A stretch of DNA of 5,111 nt from Planctomyces sp. (GTDB taxonomy: Bacteria; Planctomycetota; Planctomycetia; Planctomycetales; Planctomycetaceae). The stretch spans positions 1 to 5,111 of the forward strand of contig SYLK01000784.1 in assembly GCA_005809115.1 (NCBI GenBank), written 5' to 3'. Made by a program: the position numbers and the translations under genes. This document shows, piece by piece, positions 1-5,111 of the stretch (positions are counted from its first letter, which is position 1; every line of letters begins with the position of its first letter). Under the pieces are notes generated by a model that was not told the DNA's origin, did no database searches, and saw only the letters and a list, made by a program, of their open reading frames with translations.

Positions 1-3000
1 CCTGCGCTTCGACGGCGGGATTCCACCAGGGGTCCAGCAGGAACACGTAGTCTGCGGCCGTCAGATTCAGTCCCAGACCGCCGGCCTTGAGACTGATCAG
101 AAAGACACGACAGTCGGGATCATCCTGAAAACGATTGACTCGTGCTTTACGATCTCGCGTCTTGCCGTCCAGATATTCGTAGACAATTGACGCCCGGTTC
201 AGATGCTCTTTGACGATACTCAGCATGCTGGTGAACTGCGAGAACACCAGAGCCTTGTGTCCTTCGGCCACCAGCTCCTGCAGGTGAGGCACCAGGAAGT
301 CCAGCTTGGCGTAGGCTTCCTGCTCGTCGCCGCGATTCAGCAGCGCCGGGTGGCAGGCTGCCTGCCGCAGTCTGAGCAGCGCTTCCAGGACATGCATCCG
401 GGTCCGAGCAATCCCCTGCTGCTGGATCAGGCCCAGCAGTGAATCCCGGTAATGCAGCCGGAGTTCATCGTACAGGCGGCGCTGATCTTCCTCCATGTCG
501 CAGTAGATGGTTTCCTCCAGCCGATCCGGGAGTTCCGCGGCAACCTGTTTCTTGGTTCGCCGCAGGATGAATGGTCGCAATCCTTTTGCAACGAGGTGCC
601 GGGCCTCGCGGCTTTCAGGGTCTGCAATATGGGTGCGGAAGGCTGAACTGCGTCCCAGCATCCCCGGGTTCAGGAATTCGAAAATTGACCAGAGGTCGCC
701 GGCATTGTTCTCGATCGGCGTACCACTGAGCGCCAGGCGATAGTTCGAGTGCAGCAGTCTTGACGCCCGCGCAATCTGGGACGATGGATTCTTGATGGTC
801 TGGGCTTCGTCGAGCACAACGTAGTCAAACATCACGTCCTTCAGGACCGCAATGTCGCGGCGGACCGTACCGTAGGTCGTGAGGATCACGTTGTACGACG
901 TGAACTCCGTCCGCTGGTGCGCTCGTTCAAGACCCGTGTATTCCAGCACTTTGAGATTGGGGGCGAAACGTGTGCATTCACTGACCCAGTTGAACATCAG
1001 CGAGCGTGGCACAACGATCAGGCACGGCGGCGCAGTCGGACAGTCCTCCAGACGCCGCAGCAGCATCGCGAGAAACTGGACCGTCTTTCCCAGACCCATG
1101 TCATCCGCCAGACACCCGCCGAACCGGAAGTCCTTCAGGAACTTCATCCATGCCAGTCCCTCGCGCTGATATCCCCGCAGCTCTCCCTGAAACGCTGCCG
1201 GGACTTCCACGGGTTCGATCCCGGAGAAACTGCGAAATCGTTCCCTCATGGCAACGAAATTCTCGTCGGTCTCCACGTTTTCCTGAGAAGCCAGCAGAGC
1301 GTCCAGCAGGGCCGCCTGGGAGTTGGAGTATCGCAGGCAGCCGTTCTCCAGCGTTCCCAGTCCGGAAATCATGCCGATCTGGTCCAGCCACTCCTCCGGC
1401 AGGATGCCGAGCGAACCATCATCGAGCCGCACCGTCGAATCACCGCGTTCGAGCGCCCGCAGCAGCTCCGGAAACGCAACGGAACGGCCTTCAAAGTCGA
1501 TCTCGGTATGCACATCAAACCAGTCGACATCCGACTGCACGCGAAATCGCATGCCGCCGGCCTGCCGCACCCGACTGCCGTCGGCATACACTTCCCAGGA
1601 ATTCTCCACCAGTTCTCGCACCGCCCGACCAAGGTCCCGACGGGCAATCTCCACGATTCCCTGACTCCTGGCATCACCCAGCCGTCGACGGAATCCCGCC
1701 TGTCGCAGCTTCTCCCAGCATTCGTTTTCGAAACCCCGATCGCGGATAATACAGCGGCTGGATTCCCGCTGAACAACGGCCCAGCGAGGACTGCCGCCCG
1801 ATACCGGTGTCCCCAGATAGCTGAACACCACCTCAGCACTCAGTGCGTCATTCCGCCAGCGCACAGCGGGGGGGGAAGAGATGCGCAGGGCCGGTGTCGG
1901 CTTCACGCGGACCTCTTCCAGCTGGAGTTCACGCGGCAGCTCCAGACGAGGCAGCGCCGGAATGTCCAGCAGACGGTCCACGAAGTCATGCTGGTCACTG
2001 GCCGGAATGTGCAGAGCACCACCGGCAGACAGAAGCTTCATCCACTCAGGGGCGCCAAAATCCCGGAGCAGCCCGATCGCCCCGGCTGTGACCACGAATC
2101 CCCCGGAAACGACCAGCGGAACTTCGCTCAGTTCCATCGATTCGTCTTTTCGGACCAGCAACCCGATCACTTTCCAGCCGTCGCACTCCGTATCGCGACG
2201 CACGCGGATTGTCAGTTCCCAGGGATCTGATTCCTCCCAGTCGAGCAGCTGATCGCTGCCTTCTTCCGTACCAAGAATTCGCAGCCTGCCGCTGCGACAC
2301 ATTCCGGGCAGGATCAACTGGCCGAGTTCAAACGGGACGTAAAACCGGTGAGCCGATGTCCGAAGCTCTGCCTGCTGAGTGGACCAGGTGTTCCGTTCGG
2401 GAATGGCACCGGCCAGGTAGGAGAGAAACGTGCGGTCGTCTTCCAGTTCAATCTGATCCAGTTCGCCGGGCCGCACCTTGAGCGGCTTCAGCTTTCCCCA
2501 TTGACCACCAGCGCGTCTTTGTCGCTGCGACGCCTGAATCACCAGCTTGTCGGCTTCCCGGCTGGCAGCCAGGTCCACTTCGTAAAAAATCTGACGTTCC
2601 TGCGGCTCTGACCTGCCGCGGCCGTCAGTGGTACCGTTCATATCCCCGCGAAGTTCGGCCAGCCGCAGTTCCCAGGGACGCAAAGGAACCTCGACGGGGC
2701 GTTCCGGCTTCGTGCGCGCCCGGCCACGCGGCAGACTCACATCGCCTTCATCATCACCTCCTGAAAGGTCGTCCACCGCGATGGGCTGATAGGCCGCCTG
2801 TGCCACGAACGGCAGGATCCGCCCGGGTCTAATCGCGGGATTGACGAATCCGTTCAGATCTGCGGACAGAATCGTGGCCCACAGGTGCTTGCAGGTCCGC
2901 GCGCGGGCGAACTGCTCACACGTGCAGAACATGGAAACATCGTCGGGCTGGTAGCGCAGCTGAGTCTGGTACTCAGCCCCGTCCTGAACCACGGCGAAGA

Positions 3001-3112
3001 CATTTTCCGGTGTCACACGGACAAGGGCAATCCGTTCAGCCTCGACATAAGCGGCCCCACGATGTCTCAGGTCCGCCCGAAATCGGTTCTGCATCAGCTC
3101 CGCGAGAGTCAT
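1..3112 (-). CDS. SWIM zinc-finger SNF2-family DEAD/DEAH ATPase (helicase/translocase), 3' end outside window
   Basis: This encodes a double-stranded-DNA translocase-type ATPase of helicase superfamily 2, SNF2 group, probably cytoplasmic and DNA-associated. The frame is open for 1037 residues with no internal stop. An N-terminal SWIM zinc finger (C63-x-C65-x8-C74-x-H76) is followed by an acidic linker near residues 114-124. Residues ~125-640 form a long region without motifs I can name; bacterial SNF2-associated domains usually sit there. The ATPase core then follows in order: LRGYQREGLAWM 645-656, Walker A DDMGLGKT 670-677, motif Ia IVVP 699-702, DEAQ box 768-771, SGTPIEN from 796, CHP 920-922, VFSQFT 956-961, SLKAGGLGLNLT 1007-1018 and DPWWNP 1027-1032. 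Motif VI (the DRxHRIGQ type) would lie beyond the window, so full length is probably ~1100 residues. ATG at 3112 is the first possible start after an in-frame stop at 3130-3128, but no good Shine-Dalgarno precedes it. Met7 (3094) is an alternative with GGAG only 3 nt upstream. The substrate and pathway are unknown: SNF2 proteins of this layout occur widely in bacteria, mostly uncharacterised. Confidence 0.95.
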   Translation of the reverse strand, partial: MTLAELMQNRFRADLRHRGAAYVEAERIALVRVTPENVFAVVQDGAEYQTQLRYQPDDVSMFCTCEQFARARTCKHLWATILSADLNGFVNPAIRPGRILPFVAQAAYQPIAVDDLSGGDDEGDVSLPRGRARTKPERPVEVPLRPWELRLAELRGDMNGTTDGRGRSEPQERQIFYEVDLAASREADKLVIQASQRQRRAGGQWGKLKPLKVRPGELDQIELEDDRTFLSYLAGAIPERNTWSTQQAELRTSAHRFYVPFELGQLILPGMCRSGRLRILGTEEGSDQLLDWEESDPWELTIRVRRDTECDGWKVIGLLVRKDESMELSEVPLVVSGGFVVTAGAIGLLRDFGAPEWMKLLSAGGALHIPASDQHDFVDRLLDIPALPRLELPRELQLEEVRVKPTPALRISSPPAVRWRNDALSAEVVFSYLGTPVSGGSPRWAVVQRESSRCIIRDRGFENECWEKLRQAGFRRRLGDARSQGIVEIARRDLGRAVRELVENSWEVYADGSRVRQAGGMRFRVQSDVDWFDVHTEIDFEGRSVAFPELLRALERGDSTVRLDDGSLGILPEEWLDQIGMISGLGTLENGCLRYSNSQAALLDALLASQENVETDENFVAMRERFRSFSGIEPVEVPAAFQGELRGYQREGLAWMKFLKDFRFGGCLADDMGLGKTVQFLAMLLRRLEDCPTAPPCLIVVPRSLMFNWVSECTRFAPNLKVLEYTGLERAHQRTEFTSYNVILTTYGTVRRDIAVLKDVMFDYVVLDEAQTIKNPSSQIARASRLLHSNYRLALSGTPIENNAGDLWSIFEFLNPGMLGRSSAFRTHIADPESREARHLVAKGLRPFILRRTKKQVAAELPDRLEETIYCDMEEDQRRLYDELRLHYRDSLLGLIQQQGIARTRMHVLEALLRLRQAACHPALLNRGDEQEAYAKLDFLVPHLQELVAEGHKALVFSQFTSMLSIVKEHLNRASIVYEYLDGKTRDRKARVNRFQDDPDCRVFLISLKAGGLGLNLTAADYVFLLDPWWNPAVEAQ

Positions 3113-3180
3113 ATGTTTTCGATCAGGTCACTCAATTGGAAGAGAAACACCGGCGCAGCGAAACGCGAAGCGTAGCTCAT
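3109..3180 (-). CDS. possible 23-residue leader ORF overlapping the SNF2 start codon
   Basis: A short ORF starts at ATG 3180-3178 and ends at TGA 3111-3109, so its stop overlaps the SNF2 start codon as ATGA. It begins MSYASRFAAPVFLF and ends DLIENI. It has a better ribosome-binding site than the large gene: AAAGGG with a 7-nt gap to its ATG. The ATGA overlap is the classic geometry for translational coupling, so ribosomes ending here could restart on the SNF2 gene, which has no clear site of its own. The middle is moderately hydrophobic, but the peptide is too short to assign a function. There is no run of regulatory codons as in an amino-acid attenuator. An ORF of this length can easily arise by chance, so the call is tentative. 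Confidence 0.3.
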   Translation of the reverse strand: MSYASRFAAPVFLFQLSDLIENI

Positions 3181-3187
3181 TCAGGGG

Positions 3188-3193
3188 CCCTTT
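3188..3193 (-). promoter_or_regulatory. candidate Shine-Dalgarno AAAGGG for the leader ORF
   Basis: On the minus strand AAAGGG ends 7 nt before the ATG at 3180. It is a partial match to the anti-Shine-Dalgarno complement (AAGG core) at normal spacing. It is the only plausible ribosome-binding site in the spacer and it points to the leader ORF, not to the SNF2 start 76 nt further on. Confidence 0.3.
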
Positions 3194-3227
3194 GACCAGA
3201 ACAGCACGAAGAAATCGTCGGGACTGT

Positions 3228-3260
3228 CACAAATCGGATGTCGCCCGCACAAATCCGCAC
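3228..3260. repeat. direct repeats at helical spacing upstream of the SNF2 gene (possible operator)
   Basis: On the plus strand CACAAATC occurs at 3228-3235 and again at 3248-3255, start to start exactly 20 bp (about two helical turns). Read on the minus strand and extended by two bases, the copies are CGGATTTGTG and CCGATTTGTG, matching at 9 of 10 positions. A second short repeat, CCGCAC at 3245-3250 and 3255-3260, lies 10 bp apart and overlaps the second copy. Same-face spacing in an intergenic region is typical of tandem regulator sites. No regulator gene is in the window and no convincing -35/-10 pair could be placed next to the repeats, so the role is inferred. Confidence 0.3.
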
Positions 3261-3274
3261 GATTCCTGCTTCAC

Positions 3275-3298
3275 TGACCGTTCTTCCCGAGACGGTCA
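3275..3298 (-). terminator. short hairpin after the upstream gene, weak or factor-dependent terminator candidate
   Basis: TGACCGT (3275-3281) and ACGGTCA (3292-3298) form a perfect 7-bp inverted repeat around a 10-nt loop. It starts 10 nt beyond the stop codon of the spermidine-synthase-like gene, where a terminator or mRNA 3'-end stabiliser would sit. No T tract follows on the minus strand (the next bases are GTGAAGC), so it is not a standard intrinsic terminator. It could equally be a protein-binding palindrome or chance. Confidence 0.3.
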
Positions 3299-3308
3299 CA
3301 TCCGGTCG

Positions 3309-5111
3309 TCAGTTTGAGAGCGATTCCGCCGCGGGGGACAGCAGCGGCAGGTCGTTCGGGGCTTCGGCGTCCGGCTCCGGCGGTGCCTCGCTTTTCAGGC
3401 GATGCGCCAGAACGCGATCACGATAATCCCGCAGCGGCCCCACCAGAGCCGCGTTCACAAACCTCTGACGTCTCAGGAAGTCCTGTCGCGAAACGCCGGC
3501 GGCCGACGCCCAGGCTTCCATTCTGGCCAGCCCGAGATTCGTCACGTGGACAGACTGCTCGACGTCGTTCTGCACCCGCACGGCCGAACGGGGTTCCCAG
3601 ACCGTCCGTGCTTCCCACCGTTCAATCAGCTTCTGCAGCAGGGAATTCATCTGATCAAAACGCGCCGCGTCGTCTGGCAGAACCTCCGGATGATCCACCA
3701 GCTGACGAATCGCGGCGATGACCGGACGTACCGAAGCATCCGACGCCTCCGTGAAATACACCGTGTGCAGCCGCTGCCGAAACTCATCCGGAAGCGACGG
3801 ACTGCCTGCCATTTCATGCAGTCGCACCAGCTCGTAATACACGAACGGGCTCAGCAACGGTTCGTACGTGTGCGTAAATTTCTCCAGCGCCGAGAACGCT
3901 GCGTAAGATTTTCCACCGGACAGGACGTTCTTCAGAGACTCGCTGAGCGTGAGAAAATAGTCCAGCTGATGCTGATCCAGCGGATGCGTGGTGCGCACAA
4001 CCTGACCGCCCCGGATGATCTCCTTAGGAGCACGCGGGTTCCGCTGCAGCTGCACACGGAGCGATCTGCGATATGTCCACGGCTCGTCCGGCATCCCCGC
4101 CAGAATCTCCCGCTGCTGGGACAAGGCACTGATCCGCCGCTTCGTTTCCTGCAGCGAGTCCTCGGACGGAATCAGATCCGCCAGCCGCATCTGATGTGGC
4201 GCCAGCGAGTGTTGCAGCTCCGCCGAACGGTCCACTCCGCCGGCCACTTCAAATGGCAGGGACAACGCAAAACGTCCGCTGGCCACCGAATTCGCACGAG
4301 GGATCTCCCGGTGCGAAAAGATGCCCATCGAGTCTGCCGAATTCAGCAGCGGCAGCATTGCCACCTGACACCAGTCCCACCCGCCCGCGGAGATCTCGCG
4401 GCGGATGTAGTCGTGCTGCAGCCGCGTCCACAGATGAACTCCCATGAGACTGCGTTCAGCATTGTCCGCCAGCAGCAGAAACTCACCCGGGATCGTCTGC
4501 ACCAGAGTCACATGCGCGAATGCCGTCATCGCGCTGGACATCAGCCGAACCAGTGTGTCCGAGCCGATATTCTGCTGCTGAAACCGCTGACACAGAATTC
4601 CACCGGGCAGCAGCTGCTGACCGGCCAGCTGATAGAATTCCGACGTATACTGAAAAGCACCGGCCGCAGTGAACGCGGGCTCTGACACCAGAATCACGGC
4701 GTCAAAGCGACTCTCCGGGATCTGCCGCATCGCCTGTGCCACCGATCGATGCATAATCGTCACACGCGCGTCATCTGCCGGAGATGGCTGCTGCCCGACC
4801 CAGGTATACCTGCCGACCAGCGTCGTCAGCTGCTCATCCGATCGCAGTGCCACGATTCTCTGGAGTGGAAAGGCCCGACACGCTCTGAGACACGCACCGC
4901 TGTCGTCGCCGACAAGCAGCACGCGGCTGGGCGCGGGATGCGCTGTCAGAGGCAGCAGGGCCGGCAGAATCTCGGCGATCGGCTGCGGCGCCACGTCCGA
5001 ATCCTGACTCACCTGACCCAGCCGAATTCCGTTGCGACGGTATTCCACAACTGCACCGTCGCGCCTCCAGACCTGCACTTCCCCCGGTACAGTCACCTGA
5101 CGATCCACCAG
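3309..5111 (-). CDS. spermidine-synthase-like (Rossmann methyltransferase fold) protein with long C-terminal extension, 5' partial
   Basis: The frame runs from the window edge to TGA at 3311-3309. GTG at 5108-5106 is the first start-like codon but is preceded in frame by CTG, with no upstream stop. I read it as an internal Val, with the true start outside the window. Numbering below counts that codon as 1. Residues ~19-176 resemble the spermidine synthase family: an entry strand with NGIRLGQVSQDSD (26-38), a nucleotide-binding loop VLLVGDDSG (63-71), DAVILVSEPAF (136-146), YTSEFY (154-159) and LLPGGILCQRF (166-176). Family enzymes transfer an aminopropyl group from decarboxylated SAM. Here the usual glycine-rich GxGxG, the ribose-binding acid after the next strand (IVALRSDE), and the catalytic D/DP segment are all altered, so activity is doubtful. 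Residues ~250-599 match no domain I recognise and end in a Pro/Glu/Ala-rich tail (573-599). No membrane segment is visible. In related large proteins, membrane helices precede this fold, which would put them off-window; that is an inference. Confidence 0.85.
   Translation of the reverse strand: MVDRQVTVPGEVQVWRRDGAVVEYRRNGIRLGQVSQDSDVAPQPIAEILPALLPLTAHPAPSRVLLVGDDSGACLRACRAFPLQRIVALRSDEQLTTLVGRYTWVGQQPSPADDARVTIMHRSVAQAMRQIPESRFDAVILVSEPAFTAAGAFQYTSEFYQLAGQQLLPGGILCQRFQQQNIGSDTLVRLMSSAMTAFAHVTLVQTIPGEFLLLADNAERSLMGVHLWTRLQHDYIRREISAGGWDWCQVAMLPLLNSADSMGIFSHREIPRANSVASGRFALSLPFEVAGGVDRSAELQHSLAPHQMRLADLIPSEDSLQETKRRISALSQQREILAGMPDEPWTYRRSLRVQLQRNPRAPKEIIRGGQVVRTTHPLDQHQLDYFLTLSESLKNVLSGGKSYAAFSALEKFTHTYEPLLSPFVYYELVRLHEMAGSPSLPDEFRQRLHTVYFTEASDASVRPVIAAIRQLVDHPEVLPDDAARFDQMNSLLQKLIERWEARTVWEPRSAVRVQNDVEQSVHVTNLGLARMEAWASAAGVSRQDFLRRQRFVNAALVGPLRDYRDRVLAHRLKSEAPPEPDAEAPNDLPLLSPAAESLSN

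Noticed and set aside
1006..1749. 247-codon plus-strand ORF
   Set aside because: Its composition is extremely Pro/Arg/Ser-rich, it has no motif and it lies wholly opposite the verified SNF2 coding frame.
1369..1839. 156-codon minus-strand ORF
   Set aside because: It is an out-of-frame overlap inside the SNF2 gene, whose own frame is continuous through this region with matching protein features.
917..2230. 437-codon plus-strand ORF
   Set aside because: It lies in exact codon register opposite the SNF2 gene. Stops there would require TTA, CTA or TCA codons in the sense gene, which GC-rich genes rarely use. The translation is rich in His, Arg, Gln and Pro and has no recognisable domain.
3105..3140. 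TTGAGT...TATGAC as a promoter
   Set aside because: The -10-like element would overlap the SNF2 start codon, leaving no transcript start upstream of the ATG, and the match is weak.
3402..4685. 427-codon plus-strand ORF
   Set aside because: It is an antisense shadow in codon register with the spermidine-synthase-like gene, has His/Arg/Gln-rich composition and shows no motif.
5106..5108. GTG as the true start of the spermidine-synthase-like gene
   Set aside because: The frame stays open to the window edge (the preceding codon is CTG), no stop or Shine-Dalgarno separates it, and the residues that follow already look like the interior of a larger protein. It cannot be fully excluded.
1..5111. 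A defence system, CRISPR array, mobile element or RNA gene
   Set aside because: Apart from a lone SNF2 ATPase, no nuclease, methylase, transposase, integrase, spaced repeat array, tRNA or rRNA signature was seen on either strand. An SNF2 protein alone is not evidence for a defence locus.

Overview
The window looks like a piece of a GC-rich bacterial chromosome. Coding is dense, both genes are on the minus strand, Shine-Dalgarno signals are weak, and the second gene has a long spermidine-synthase-like architecture. These traits fit a member of the Planctomycetes. That placement is an inference from gene style, not from a marker gene.

Layout, read in the direction of transcription (from high to low coordinates). 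Positions 5111-3309 hold the last ~600 codons of a large gene whose start lies outside the window. Its N-terminal part in view is a spermidine-synthase-type Rossmann methyltransferase fold. Several positions that should bind the cofactor or do catalysis are replaced, and the fold is followed by ~350 residues that I do not recognise. Positions 3308-3113 are a 196-base spacer containing a small hairpin just after the stop codon, a pair of direct repeats exactly 20 bp apart, and a possible 23-codon leader ORF. The stop codon of that leader overlaps the start codon of the next gene (ATGA). Positions 3112-1 hold 1037 codons of a SWIM zinc-finger SNF2-family ATPase/helicase. It is open at the window edge just after motif V, so only the last part of the second RecA lobe (motif VI) is missing.

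I translated the SNF2 gene codon by codon across the whole window. It is one uninterrupted frame with all expected SNF2 motifs in order, so no frameshift is present. The two genes share orientation but are separated by 196 bases, and nothing in the sequence shows that they work together. The long plus-strand ORFs opposite both genes lie in exact codon register with them and are treated as antisense shadows. I saw no RNA gene, CRISPR array, insertion sequence or defence-island hallmark. The most unusual items are the overlapping leader ORF and the degenerate active site of the spermidine-synthase-like protein.
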